Shown: one piece after another, positions 48,111 through 60,824 of the stretch
How positions within the stretch are numbered: the first letter of the stretch is position 1
Layout: each line of letters opens with the position of its first letter
Source: Neckera pumila
Taxonomy: Eukaryota > Streptophyta > Bryopsida > Hypnales > Neckeraceae
Assembly (NCBI GenBank): GCA_963969595.1
Contig: OZ018409.1
Coordinates: 14,974,975 to 15,038,974, forward strand
Direction: 5' to 3'
DNA length: 64,000 nucleotides
Position numbers and translations under genes: made by a program
Notes under the pieces: generated by a model
Told to the model about the DNA's origin: nothing
What the model saw: only the letters and a program-made list of their open reading frames with translations
The model's database searches: none

Positions 48111-50119
48111 GGTTTGTGCCTGTGAATACTTGCATCTTAACTATTGGAATTTCACCTTTTGCAGAGTGTTTTACGAGAGAACCTAGATCAGGATATTGGC
48201 CAAGAGCTATTGCCCACTTTTTCAATTCTCTAGGTGGGCCAATGTCATTTAAAGCAAGCGTTGAAGGTTGTAGTGGGTCAAGCGAGAAATTGTACAGATT
48301 TTTTAGGTAGCAAATTTTCTTTATTTGTGTTCATAGAGGTATTTTAGGACTTAGCATTTGGGACTTTGTGACAACTTTTCTTAATATGTACTAGTACTAT
48401 TGTGTTTCTTCTTTGTATCAGTGTTATAGATTGTGGAATACATTTGTACATAACAAAAAAATTGTACCCTAATGTAGAATGCTTGGTGCGTGCTCTACAC
48501 CTGGCAAGCATATAAATCCATAGATACATGAAAATTGGCTGAATAGTCACAATTGAACGTACCTACATCTAGGAAAGCTCCAAATTTGTAGGAAGAATGC
48601 ATTAGTTGATCATAGCTTTAGCTCCCTTAGTTGCAGTCTCTACAAAATTACAGTTCACTTTGTAAAGAGCCCTATTCTTCATTATTTTGTGAAAATTACA
48701 AGCACCCAACTTCAAGACCTTTACAAGTAGTCTCCACTTCTACCTTGAGTACACGTCAGCAATGAGCACCAAAATTGTAATATATGCTTATTAGATGTTG
48801 AAAATTAGAAATTGCAGTACCACGCATGCAGAAATGAGGCAACAGAATATTTAAAGGCATTCCATAGCATAATGAAGGGCTCAAGTGGACTTCTCAAAAA
48901 TTAGACACCCACTTGTCTTGCAAGTTTTTTTGAGAAAATTCCTTGCAAGATAAAGCTCTTCACTCCAGTCCCTCAATTTGCATGCCCACTACCTCAATAT
49001 CATATGGCACCATCAACGCATCCTCTGCCCGTGCTATATCTCTCTTGTGTGCTGCACTATCTCATGTTAACGTAACGTAATAAATTAGCTAGCATCATTT
49101 TAAAGCCCATGATACATGTAAAAAGACAAGATGCGACACATTCACAAGCGTTTTCTAAAAACTACAAAGGCAAGAAAAGAGTGAACTCATAATCAATCCA
49201 TAACATAGTATTTCCACTCCTAAAAAGCACACTGTAACAATGTCCTTCAAACTGTGCAGTTGCAGACTATTCATGAGGTTACAACAAAGTGCAGCAAAAG
49301 CACAAAAATACAGCTCTAGTTCTAAAACCGAACCAGATTCCACTAGCAAGATGTGGTGATAGAGCAAGATCATGGTAGATCACTCACTAGGTGGAGGGTG
49401 GAGGTTAGACCGAGCATTAGGGGGCAAAAAGCACGGGAACATTCTCAAACAGCTCACTTTTTATCCAATGCCTTGGAGAATCCTAGAAATCAACACTCAT
49501 CAATCAAAAAAAACTTTAATTAGACATGTCCCAAAACAATTTTGGAACAGAGATTTAAATTGTTCTGAAAGACGGATAATAAAAGCACTTGACTTTTGCC
49601 TGAAGTAAATGTCTTGCTTAGTAGACGTAGCAGACCAACAAGTGTTGTAGATTCAACAGATGGAGTCGCAGGTTCCGCATTCAAAATGTCTCCCTTACTA
49701 TAGTTAATTACCATAATATCCATGAGAATGTGTGGTCACCGTGATGCAAAAGCTTTGGCCTTTGGCTATTACGGCATCTAGTATATAAGGTCGCCAATAG
49801 CCTAGCCACACAAAAATGCACAAATGTTCAATAAGAAACTCTCTCAAAGTACACACAAAAATTTCCAAAAATACAACACTTCAAGCTTAGCGCGCGGCCG
49901 GAAGTGCTCTATTGTTATGATGACAACTACCTTCAGTATCCAAAATCTGGATTTAGAGATTGAAGAACAAAAAAGCAATGGTCACTGTACAAGCTTTCTC
50001 TTGTGATTCAGGAACATTAATAGGTGAACCCAATTGAACACACAAATCTTCCATAAAATCCCATGCCCCCTTCCAATTTAGCAAGCTTCGGCTTCCCATA
50101 TAGATTCTGGTTCCCATGA
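48111..50119. other. AT-rich intergenic DNA
   Basis: Two kilobases without a supportable gene. Frames of 60-78 codons on both strands (for example 49372-49608) show no domain. No terminal repeat pair was found. Confidence 0.35.
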
Positions 50120-50122
50120 AAA

Positions 50123-50260
50123 CACTAGTAGAAAATTCAATTTTTTTGTTGATTTGGTCATGTTGATTTGGGTCACTTTTTTGTTGATTTGAACAGTAAT
50201 CTGTTGAAAATTAGCAGATTACTGATCAAATCAACAAAAAAATTGAATTTTCTATTAGTG
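50123..50260. mobile_element. 138-bp CACTA-type MITE
   Basis: Ends CACTAGTAGAAAATTCAA and TTGAATTTTCTATTAGTG, with target duplication AAA (50120-50122, 50261-50263). The interior repeats GTTGATTTG and its complement, echoing the repeat-built 171-bp family with a different word. Confidence 0.85.
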
Positions 50261-50263
50261 AAA

Positions 50264-52130
50264 TGCAACCAACATCAAAGTACAATTGCAAGAACATTCA
50301 AGTATAGGCAGACCTCAATGTGCACATACTACCAGTAGTGGTTGAATCCTTTTGTCTTTTGCATGCAAGGGACTAGACTTTCTAGATTCCACTACCTCCT
50401 TTTCAACCCTACAAACCACTCCAAGTCCAATTTGGGCAATTAGTCAGAATACTATCTTTGAGTTATTATTGAGTAGATTTTCTATCGTATTTCATGAGAA
50501 TTATTTGATAAAAATATATATATTTATTGCTTCTTTTGTGGCCCTTGCTAGCCCATTTTATTTCCAGAGAATTGCAAATTGTGTTAGCATCTCAAGAAAA
50601 ACTTCACACAAGTATAGATGCAACACAAGCACTTGGGATGACACAAATTTGCTTCAATCTAGGCAACTTCAAGAGAAATTCTTCAATTATACTTTTGTGG
50701 ACACGGTCACGCATGAGCATTTCACACCACACTCCATTGCTAGCTTGGTTTCCGGTAATCTCAGTCTGGATACATTCAATCAAAGCTATTGTAGACTTCA
50801 ATTCAAAAGCGTCTTCAATGTGTACAATATTTTTCTTTGTTTTTAACACAACCTCAATGTTTGCAAAGAAGACATGATCCGTGCTTCTGCAAACTATCTG
50901 GTGAAAAGATGTGTTGTAGCCTCGAGGTCCCCCTCCTTCCACTGGAAAATTTTCTTACCATCAAATCCAATTTTGGGAAAACAAACAAACCCTAAACCCT
51001 TCCTTTGCCGTCAAATCAAATGTTGAAAATGAAATGGACACCGTCAATCTGAGATATGGGTACGAGTATGAGTACAAATATGAATATGATATAGAATACA
51101 TATATTTGTACCCCGACTAATATATGTACAAATATAAATATGGTACAGAAGACATATGTTGATATGGATATGGATACAGGGGATATAAAATCCCATATCG
51201 ACTGCATATCCCAAAACAAACTGAAATTACAAATAGGGGGCATTGGGCTTGGGTTTTGGGGGACAAGTTCATAATTTAAGAAAATCTTAAAATTTAATTG
51301 GGTTTAATTGGGTCATTTATAAACCTCTACCTCACTATCTGTTCAAAATATAGGTACCTACTCAAAATACAGGTTCTTACAAGTACTACCCATTAAAGTG
51401 AATGCCAAAAATGTCTTGGTCAAAGTTCATATTCTTCCAATCCATGAATAAGTTCTCCAAATTTCTTTGCATATGTATACAGCCAATTATCATCAAAGTT
51501 GTTGCACCTTAAAAAATGCTCCTTGTCCACATGTTACAGTGTATATATGAAAAGAGAAAATGAGAATTCCATCTATAATGTATTGTACACCTGACCACAT
51601 TATGTTTCCGAAAAAAGCTACTTGTTCTTTAAAGGTTAAACAAGTTAACTAGAGCATCCTATGGTTGAATGTACAGTACAATACATAAACTTTTAAAATA
51701 TTAAAGATTTTGGATTGTTTTAAAAAAAGCTAATGTTGGATAGTTTTTGATAAAAACGCATCAAAAAACTTAAGGATTAAAATAGGCATGTGTTTTTTAT
51801 GAGCATATGAACAATCCATGAATTTAGATTTAGATAAAGGGTGTTGTCCTCTGTGAGAGGCAAGTACAATTTGCCACTACAAGTGAATAATTGCCATGTG
51901 GGATCTAAAATGAACCGATTATTCATGTAATCTATCTATGATTGGAGTGATTTAGGATATACTTAGTGATACAAGAATTGCTTTCTTCTAGAATTAGGAA
52001 GAAAGACTACATTGGTGAACAATATTATGTTAAATAAATGTAAAGAAAGACTGCTTTGGTGAGCAATGTTATGTAAACTTAAATGTAAAGAAGACTATCT
52101 TCTCATTCATATCAAAAACGCTTTCTCACC
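50264..52130. other. Intergenic DNA with a low-complexity patch
   Basis: A 164-codon plus-strand frame (50352-50846) and a 112-codon minus-strand frame (50604-50942) overlap; neither shows a known domain, and only one at most could be real. At 51060-51190 a GATATG/TACAAATATG-like word recurs degenerately. Confidence 0.3.
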
Positions 52131-52134
52131 TTAA

Positions 52135-53071
52135 CCCCTAAAAGGACCATTGTCGGTTCGGCGGACATTTGGGATTTTGGGCAAGTACCTACGGGCTAAA
52201 ATTTTGTCATGATTTTTTGAAACTTTTTTGGAAGATAGAAAAACCGATAAGCTTTACAGAAACATAATTTTTTTTACAATCAATGCCCGGGAAAAGAAGT
52301 TATGACCATATAAACTCAAAGCAGAGGACGGCGGGCAGCTCGGGCAGCAAAAAAACAATGGACGAAAATTTGAATTTTTTTTTTAGTTTTTTTTTTCTCA
52401 TGTATTACATTTTTGTCTATTTGGAAAGCTTTGATTCATTACATTTGGATTTGTTACGAGAAAGTTATGGACATTCTTGTTTTTTGTACAATCAGAGCAT
52501 CTTTTTGGAAAAAATAACTTCTAGGATGCATTTCTGAATGCAATTTTTACAATTTTTACAATTTTTTGTTTTGCATGGTTTATATTATTTTATAAAACAA
52601 TCTCACCATTGGAATTAGTGCATGTAAATTCCATTTTAAATATATGAATATTTTGGATTTTCCTTCTATCTTGTAACTACTTCTACTTAACAATTTTTTA
52701 AAGAATGATAATTAAGTTTTTTTTATTTTTTATTTTTTTTCTAGACTCTCAACTCAATTCTCCACTACATAAATTTAAACCTCAAAACTTTGTAGTGCAA
52801 AATTTTTAAGTATGTTCAAAATGTTCAAAGTCAAAAAATCTAGTCCTGCAATGTGCTGAAAAACTTGTATTTTTCACTTTAAAAGCAGATATCTTGCAAT
52901 TTGTGCAATCAAAAATTCTGAAATCTTTTCCACACACTCTCATACTAGTTTGGTGTAAGTTCCTGTGGTTAGATGTGCAAAAAAAACATTTTTCAAATTA
53001 TTTACTTTTTACCATAGAAATGGCAGTTTTGAGTGTTTTTTGGCAGAAAAAGGGCCTCAGTCCTTTAGGGG
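52135..53071. mobile_element. TTAA element 10
   Basis: Starts CCCCTAAAAGGACCATTG and ends AGTCCTTTAGGGG. TTAA lies at 52131-52134 and 53072-53075. At 937 bp it is close to element 4 in sequence and in the same orientation. Confidence 0.92.
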
Positions 53072-53169
53072 TTAATTATGTCATTCCAGTTAGAATTGTG
53101 TTTGTAATTCATTGAAAAACGTATCCCTTTTGATAAACCAAGAAATCATTCAAAGTCATCATTGAATGA

Positions 53170-54865
53170 ATTCTAAAAGGACCACAACTTTTTCTTTGTC
53201 AAAAAAGACTTAGAATTGCCATTTTTAATGCAAAGTACAAGAAATTGTGAAAGGTTTTTTTTGCATATCTAACCATAGGATCTTGCAACAAACTAGTATA
53301 ATAATGAAACAATTCAAAAAAATTGGCCGCATAGATTGCAAGATATTTGCATTCAAAGTGAAGATAACAAGTTTTTTGGCACCTTGTATATCTACATTAT
53401 TTGACTTTGAACCTTCTTAATTTGAATCTAAATTTTTTGCAATGTAGGATTTGATTTATAGTTTTTTATCATAAAGAATTGAATTGATAGTCTGGTAAAA
53501 ACGTTAAAGAATATATATTTTCATTCTTAAAAAATTGTTGAGTTGAAATATGCACAAGAAGGAAAAAACTAAACTGTAAATAAATTGAAGATGGAAGTGA
53601 AATAAACTAATTCCAATGGTGAAATTGCCTAGTGAGCAAACTTAACCCTGTAAAACCTTCTTTTTGAAAAATTGCAAAAATTGAATTAAAAAATGAATCC
53701 AATCCAATGTTTTTCCAAGAATTTTCTATAATTTCCCAAAAATCAAGATGCTCCATAACATTCACATCACTAACCTAAATGGGATGAAACAAATATTTCC
53801 ACGTAGATAAAAATATGATCTAAGAAAAAAAATTAAATTAATTTCAAATTTTTGCAGATTTTTTTTTGTCTAGCAAGGTGTAAATTGTACTCATGATGCC
53901 ATAGTTTTTGCTCCGAGGGTTGCTATTATGTGAGCATAGGAGTGTGAGCCTATGAGCCTAAAATACCACACACCTATGTTATAGGTGTATATACTATAGA
54001 AGCTGTTTATGATTATAGAGTATACAAGTTACAAATATCCATATTAGAGGTGTTTATAGTACTGATACGGAAATTATAAATTTCACAGACTGGTGAACTA
54101 CAGACTTGCTCAGTGACCGGAAGCCCTCCGCAATCACGGGAGCAAAGATTTCTCGAGAAAAAATACTGACGGAAGCCTCCTAAATGCTCGGCAGTCCAGT
54201 CTCCGTTGGGATCATCACAGTCAGATGCATTGCAGGAATCGAAGCCTTCACAAAGGACGAACTTCTGACAAACTCAAGAAATTACTCAGACCGAGATGCA
54301 AGCAAACCCCATGCTCAATTGGCCATCAACACACACAGATATCAAAATTCCTTTTATTCCTCGTTGTGGATCCTCTTGATCCAGATACATGCCTTCGAAA
54401 AACCTGCCTGGTTCCTCTCCTCTCCTCCTCTTCTACCACCCCCATCCTGCATAACTGCCACTGCCCTAACCGTCAACTCTAACCAGAAACTTCACGAATC
54501 GGCATGAGCGGTAAGGCTCTCTACACAAACAAATTATAAGCTCGTTTCCACCGTGTACACCCCGGGCAATACATAAAAAATTTCCCGATTCAGTACATAC
54601 ACCTTCTATAGTGTGTGGTATCTATATTATATAGGCACCTATACTATAGGCTCAATGCTCACAAATTTGCATTCTTAGGCTCACATACTAGCACCGTTGT
54701 TTTTGCTCCTAGGCACTAATTGAAATAAAAAATTATAGTCCTAGAAACTAGTATTGTATTTATCTATTTTCCAAAAAAAATAAAAAAATCACGACAGAAA
54801 TTGAGACCATAGAAGCCTATCCAAAATCTATTTTGTCCTCCATAAGGACTTTGTTCCTTTAGAAG
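53170..54865. mobile_element. TTAA element 11, degenerate and interrupted
   Basis: Terminal and interior blocks of the family are recognisable (TCTAAAAGGACC at the left, TTCCTTTAGAAG at the right) but the TTAA copies have decayed to ATGA and TAAA. It is split at 53915 by a 784-bp element that duplicated 11 bp of its interior. Without that insert it would be about 900 bp. Confidence 0.7.
53915..54698. mobile_element. Mutator-like element carrying GC-richer foreign sequence
   Basis: Ends share a GSTRYTATGTGAGC-type inverted repeat, with ATGTGAGCMTARGARTG inside. An 11-bp direct repeat GTTTTTGCTCC (53904-53914, 54699-54709) flanks it, within the range for Mutator-like elements. The centre (about 54060-54540) is GC-richer than its surroundings with a 107-codon frame from 54184, suggesting a captured host fragment. 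The source gene was not recognised. Confidence 0.65.
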
Positions 54866-55066
54866 TAAAATATTTGAAAGTGGTTAACCTAACATTCAAA
54901 TCCCTTTAAGTAGTGTCAGTGAGAATATGCTAATATGTTGCATGGAGAATGTGCTACTATACATTCACCTTTAGAAGGTTATACACTTTTTAGTGTGCAT
55001 CCCTTTTGCAAGCAAAATTATTCAATCAATGATTTCAACTAAAATACTAAATTATTTTATTTGAAA

Positions 55067-55194
55067 CAACTTGCAATTAAGAAGTTCTAATCTTGGCAAG
55101 AGAGTGTACAATGTTTAGATTTGCAACTTGCAATTAAGAAGTTCTAATCTTGGCAAGAGAGTGTACAATGTTTAGATTTGCAACTTGCAATTAA
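55067..55194. repeat. 57-bp tandem repeat, 2.25 copies
   Basis: Units at 55067-55123 and 55124-55180 are identical by eye, followed by the first 14 bases of a third. Each starts CAACTTGCAATTAA. Confidence 0.9.
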
Positions 55195-55499
55195 CAAATG
55201 AATTGAGTAGATATTTCAAGAAATGACCTTCTTTTGTATATACAATAAGAACTCCTTGCAACAACTATATCCATGCAACCATGACATTGTGCATCATGGC
55301 ACATATGTTGATAAGGAGAGGCAAAATTTTGCTTCACTTTGTCAACAACAAATTAGCAAACACAAGCACCCATATTGGAAATGAGAGGGTTGTGCATGTT
55401 GTAATAAAGCAGGAAGAGTATACACATGAAGGTGCATAGAGTATATAAATTGCACTGTGTTGATATTTTGCGAGTTTTCATTCATACAAAGGAGACTTG

Positions 55500-56130
55500 T
55501 TGTCTTACTGATGAGGTGAGAGCTCTCATTGTTGGAATGAGTGAAGGTGGAATGAATGGTGCTCAAATTGCTGAACAAACGAACTTGTAACTTGTACTTA
55601 ATAGTTTATAGTGTTTTGTGGAGGTTCAAACTTTATGGAACCATAATCTCATAGAAGTCTAATTATAGGCTTCCTAAACTTTTAGATTGTGACAAGAGGC
55701 ATTTATATCTTCTTTTTTACTTAGATCAATGCCAAACACTTGCAACAATTGCAAACCTGACAGTTGTGAAGGTCTACAAAAACATATTGAGAAAACTTAT
55801 TAAAACCTTTGCTACGCTATTTGTGTTGTAGTCAAGAAACCTTTAATGATGCACACAAGGCTTGAAGGTTGCAATTTGCTCAAGAGCGTTAGCATTGGAG
55901 TGAAGTTGACTGAAAGAAAGTTATTTGGAGCAACAAGTTTTGATTTGAGATTGACAACAATTTATGGCAAATTAGAATTTGGCATTGCACTTTCAAGAAG
56001 TTATACAAATTGTTGTTTGGTGCCTACTTTCAAGTCTTTCAAGTTTGGATGCACCTCTATGATGGTGTTGGGAGAGATTTGACTAGATTTGATAAGTGCT
56101 TTGGTTATTGTGCCTCAAAATAGAAGAAGT
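55500..56130 (+). pseudogene. Tc1/mariner-type transposase relic
   Basis: Broken reading frames give the family's features in order. A helix-turn-helix start LTDEVRALIVGMSEGGMNGA is at about 55505-55590. Next come VYSVLWRFKLYGT, then RLPKLLDCDKRHL, which resembles the second DNA-binding helix region. HWSEVDWKKVIWSNKF (near 55893) follows, matching the block around the first catalytic Asp, here Asn. VWMHLYDGVG (near 56047) fits the block before the second Asp. Several stops and at least three frameshifts are present; the C-terminal third is absent. No terminal repeats were found. Such an enzyme uses TA targets, as the AGGT-terminus MITEs do. Confidence 0.65.
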
Positions 56131-57592
56131 GTTTATGGATTTGTCATAAGAGGAATTTTGAAGCCTTCTAAAGACTGTTCAAGGTTATTTTCCTTGGAAC
56201 CAACGCCCTACTGTCAAAATATAATAATAATAAAACTAAAAATTTAAAATTTGTTAAAATTTTGTTAAATTTTATTTGAATATAATACAATTAACATTTA
56301 ATAATATTTGACGTGGCAATCTCTCGGCCACATTAGATTGGAGTTCCCACAAAGTTCCCACAGTTCCCACAGTTCGGGAACTTGCGGTCTTCCAAAGGCT
56401 CCAAAAATCCTCTAATGTGAAATTGCATTAAGTAACTTATACACTTGATGAAACCTATGTTTTTTTTCTACATTTATTGTAATGTCTACTTGTTTCTATG
56501 TTACATTTGAAATTACAACTAACGTCTTAACATGATATTTGATGTCATCATTAATATAAAACAAGTAAATGTCACAAAAATGAGAAAAAAAAAAAATATT
56601 TCTTCTAGAATTATATTCTCCATGATTACTTAAAGGAACTATTCTTTTTTATGGAAGATGGTGCCCTTGCTCATTGTGCTCTTCTACTAAAAAAAAAACA
56701 TTTGCTCTCCGGCATCTACTTTTTAGATGACAAACAAATTGAAACATTTTTTCTCTCATTACTACTGGAATAAAAGTTATATTAAATTGTAGAGATACTT
56801 TATCAGCTTGTTGTTCTATCTAATGTTTGAATTTGGTGTTGTTAGAGTACATGTTTTTCTAAAATTACAAATGTGAAAGTATGTCAAGTGTTTGACCAAG
56901 CCAAAATTACATGGGTTTTAATTCAAAACTAGATTTGCAAAAATGACGTTATAGATTTAATGAACACAAAATTTTAAGAAAATCACCATGTCAAGAGAAC
57001 CTCATTTCAAATCCATTCCAACACCTTTTAATCAAAAGATGATAATGTTTTGCTTGTAATCGAATTTAGAAGGAATTTTAAATTATCCTTTCAAAATTTA
57101 CAAAAAAATATTGGTAATACCATTAGTAAATCTAACCATATAGATGGATTTTAAAACTTAAAATGAAAACTTTTATTTGTATACCAATTTGAAAATATTC
57201 TTCCAAATAGTACTTTATAATGATTTTTCTCAAATCTTCAATTCTAAATAATACTTTGTACATTAAGGGATTAATCAGGAAACAAGCTTATAGTATGAAG
57301 AAGTTACAGGGCTGCTAAGCTCTACAAATCTTCATTCTTTAGAAAATTTGTGATAAATAATGAAAGACCATATTTAAAATGAATTTATACCTAAAGAAAC
57401 AAAACCCAAGGACATATTGAATCAATTCAAAGATCATGGAAAATGATATAAAATAAACCAGACCATCACTATTCATTGCCGAGTTCCATCCCCTACTTTT
57501 GGCCCCAATTTTGTTCATTCAAACATCCAAATTTGTCCAAAAAATATCTAAATCCATTCAAGATTCTGACAAAATCAATGCATTGACCCCTA
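56131..57592. other. AT-rich intergenic DNA
   Basis: A block near 56215-56420 shares TGACGTGGCA...CTCTCGGCCACAT with the element at 25193, so it is probably a diverged relative. GTTCCCACA recurs three times near 56343-56367. No gene is seen. Confidence 0.4.
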
Positions 57593-57596
57593 AAGG

Positions 57597-58518
57597 ACTA
57601 ACATGCGTTATTTGGTAATATAAAAGTTTTTGGGCAAGTACGTGTAACTAGAGATTTGCATATTTTAGGTTAAATTTTTATTAGAAGGTGAATACAAGGA
57701 ATATCTTTCATATGCAGCAAATTTCATGACATTTGGAAATACTAGTCAAAAGTTATAGCCTAATATGTTACTTTTTTTCGCAACTGGGCAGTTTGGGCAG
57801 ATAAAAAAAAAATTAATTATTTTCAAAAATAAAAATTTGAAATTGGTTTTCTAGATTTATATATATGCAAAAAGATTTGAATCATTCCATTTTGATCATT
57901 GAGTCAAAAGTTATGAGGAGTTTTAGTTTGCGGGCAGTTATGGAGTTATGGATTCCAGACTCTAAAATAAACTTTGAAGTCCTTTATTTAACTCCATTTT
58001 CAATATTTTTTGAAAAAAATTAAATCATAGAATGTATGTTGTTAATTACAGCATTGCAACCATTGGGATTGGCATTTTTCAATTCCATAATTAAGTTCTT
58101 AACAATTTTGCATTTGGAATCATTTTCTACTTCTTTCTACTTACCGTTTTTTTCCTATATGTTGTACAATTCTAAATGATCTAAAATTTTCAAGCATGTA
58201 GCCAACTTGACTTGAAAAATGAATCCAAAGAGTAAGCACCATTTTGGACATTTTTTCTTACAAATGTGACCTTGTGAAGTGCAGCTGCCCGGTTTTTTGT
58301 AGGGTCAAAAAAAGGATTTCTCTCAATTCAAACGCTAATATCTTCCAATCTACACGTTAGAATATTCTAAAAAAATTTCCACATTTTTTCAAACCAGCTT
58401 ATGACGAGATCCTACGGTATAGGTGTCAAAATACGTTTTTTTCCAAAATTTGATACTTGTACTAGTAATGGCAGTTTTGGAGCCTTTGGGTGAAAACATA
58501 GTCATGGAACTTTAGGCA
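57597..58518. mobile_element. TTAA element 12 (second subfamily)
   Basis: Starts CCCCTAAAGGACTAACATGCG and ends GAACTTTAGGCA. Flanks are TTGA (57593-57596, one change) and TTAA (58519-58522). Interior sequence matches element 7. Length 922 bp. Confidence 0.85.
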
Positions 58519-58522
58519 TTAA

Positions 58523-59157
58523 TGCCCAAATGGGTTAACATGTCAATGCTTGATTAGTGAATACTTAAGTGCCATTAGATACATAGAAAGGTAGTTATAG
58601 GTTGTTTATGGGAGGTTTATGACTCTACTCTATGAAAGGTTTTGTAATTTATTCAAGGTAGACCACTTCAAAAATTCACAAAAATTACAATTTTAATCAA
58701 AAATTTATAATTCCACTTGGGTTTGATCCGTGAAACAAACGCACATCTCTGAAAACATGTGCACCTACCTCTTAGAATTGGCCTTAAGATATTCAATTTT
58801 TTAATTAGGGTGGTAATAGGCTTGTCTACCTTATGTGGATATGCTTGAAGTTCTCACTTCAATCATGCCTCATAGACTAAATGCAATAATTAGTGCCAAA
58901 GCCTAGAATTAGAAGTATTAGATGGTAGATGTTAAGCAATAAAGAGTCAAATACTTGTTTTCTTTCAAACTCTTCAGTATGTCAATATTTCATACCTCCA
59001 AAATAGAGTACATATTCTTTACAAAATACTTTAAAATTTCTAACTTGATGAATTTTTGAGTGAATAGCATCAATTTGAAAAATGTTATATGTACAAGTTT
59101 TCAATTTTGAAGAATAGTACAATCATAACATTTAGTAGCTCTACAGTGATGGTACAA
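58523..59157. other. AT-rich intergenic DNA
   Basis: Nothing recognisable in about 630 bp apart from short AT-rich words. Confidence 0.35.
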
Positions 59158-59337
59158 TAGAACCTCCCAAAGTTAATCCTCTCTAAACTAATAAAGGGTT
59201 GTCAAGAAGTATTGATTGTCGGTCTCAACTTAATAATATGAGCCACATACAAACATCATGACCCTCCCTAATGTAATAACCTCTGTAACTTGATGTGTTA
59301 GACCAGTCCCAACTCTATTTAATTTAGAGAGGTTCTA
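59158..59337. mobile_element. 180-bp MITE with TAGAACCTC ends
   Basis: Starts TAGAACCTCCCAAAGTTAAT and ends ATTTAGAGAGGTTCTA, an imperfect inverted repeat. Similar TAGAACCTCTCTAAATTAATA ends are known to me from plant MITEs. The target duplication is not clear. Confidence 0.6.
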
Positions 59338-59741
59338 CTATATGTTCCACACCCCAATAGTGTTTTGTCAATAGCTACTAATGAATTAGATAGGTGGAGG
59401 ATGTAGAAAGACACCATCACTGTAGAACCAAGGCAACATCAACATATGCTACTGAATGTTATGAATGTGTGTAAATTTATTGAAGGGCGACACTATGGTA
59501 GGAGGCTCATAAATTGTGCACCTAATTAGAAACAGACATCTATGGCCAAATGAGTGCGGTAGAACAGGGCAATTTTTTTTGGCAGAGAGACAAATTCCGA
59601 AGCAGTGACTGGGAATTTTTTCCTAATTTTTTTTGAGCAAAATAGAATTAAAAACGAAATTTCAAAGTGACATGTCTATAGGTTGCAATTCTTGCTCACA
59701 GGCTATAAGTTAAATATATGAATCAAATCATGCCTTTGAAT

Positions 59742-60140
59742 ATGGGAGGCAACCATTCCTAATCAAACCCCCCATTCTGACAGTGTAGAGTGCCCTTTTT
59801 TTGTGCACTTCAAATGAGTAGTAATCAAATATGGTGCAGTTCCCAGTGCAGTTGTAGCACATTAGGATTGGTTACAAGTTTCTAGATATTGCAACCAACC
59901 TTTGGTTGCTTTTGTTTTCAACCCACGGTCTAGAAATAGCAAGCCTTGTATCACCGGTATAGAAAGAATAAAAAATTTCACGAAAAAAATTCATAGTAAT
60001 TCTGTTTTGAGAAGGAAAAAAATCTAGAAAATTATGGAATCCAAACTTTATTTCCGTATACGGGAAAATTTCGCCATTGAAAAAACCCACCTTACAAATA
60101 TATGTTTTGCTTAAATAATTAGGAATTGGTTGCCTCCCAT
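59742..60140. mobile_element. 399-bp inverted-repeat element
   Basis: Ends ATGGGAGGCAACCATTCCTAA and TTAGGAATTGGTTGCCTCCCAT. Possible GAA target at both sides, with one extra T at the left. The interior shares ATTCATAGTAATT with 62517-62911, so the two may be related. Confidence 0.7.
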
Positions 60141-60389
60141 GAAGTAGTCTGACCTAAAAGCGACCATGTTCTAATTGTGACCCCTATCTAAGAAAGACTG
60201 ACATATTGCTTGAAATATCTCCTACTGTCAATGATGAGTTAGGTAGGCTTAAATGGTCGCTTTAAGAACATACTACCTTAGAACGGTTTTGTCCAAAAAG
60301 TAATTTACAAGATGCTTTTCTTGTTCATGTCAGTGAAGAAGGGGAGCATTATGGTGAGCTCTACTCAGGACTAACGTCTTCTTGCGTAG

Positions 60390-60821
60390 GTTCGCCATAA
60401 TATATACGTGGTTGCAGACAATTACTATAGAAGGATGTAGTGATGTGGGAAACATGTGTGCTACATGGGTTGGTGTATTGATTCATGACTCGGGATCACC
60501 ATAAGAAACCCGAGTTCTAAGTGATGCCCCCTATTTTTCTTGACGGATTTCAATGGACATCCAATGCAATAAACCCATGTTTTTTGTCAACAAAAACATC
60601 CAACATAATATCAATGTTGACATTAAAACATGGGTTTGTTGCATTGGACATCTACTAAAATCCATCAAGAAAAATCAGGGCTCGTCACCTAAAACACGGA
60701 TTTCTTATAGTGAATTAGAGAATGGCTTGTGCCTCCATTTGATTAAGCAATGAGTCATGAGGTAACTTCTTTGGGGTAAGGCAACCTAATTGTCAAAGCA
60801 ACCCAATTTCACTATTTTGTG
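60390..60821. mobile_element. Partial copy of the CACAAAATAG MITE, split by a CACTA element
   Basis: The right half matches 26483-26732, ending AATTTCACTATTTTGTG. The left end is missing. The element at 60497-60712 is inserted in it; the unsplit copy at 26640 supplies the empty-site sequence. Confidence 0.65.
60497..60712. mobile_element. 216-bp CACTA MITE
   Basis: Starts CACCATAAGAAACCCG (one change from CACTATAAGAAA) and ends CGGATTTCTTATAGTG. Target copies are GAT and AAT. Arms are inverted over most of the length, with AATGCAATAAACCCATG and its complement. Terminus family as in 2392-4579. Confidence 0.75.
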
Positions 60822-60824
60822 TAG

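Noticed and set aside
50352..50942. Overlapping 164- and 112-codon frames on opposite strands
   Set aside because: No domain, no splice support, and both strands cannot both be real; AT-rich DNA gives such frames by chance.
52283..52537. 85-codon frame inside TTAA element 10 as a gene
   Set aside because: Similar interior blocks in the other elements do not keep the frame; it is a chance opening in a non-coding element.
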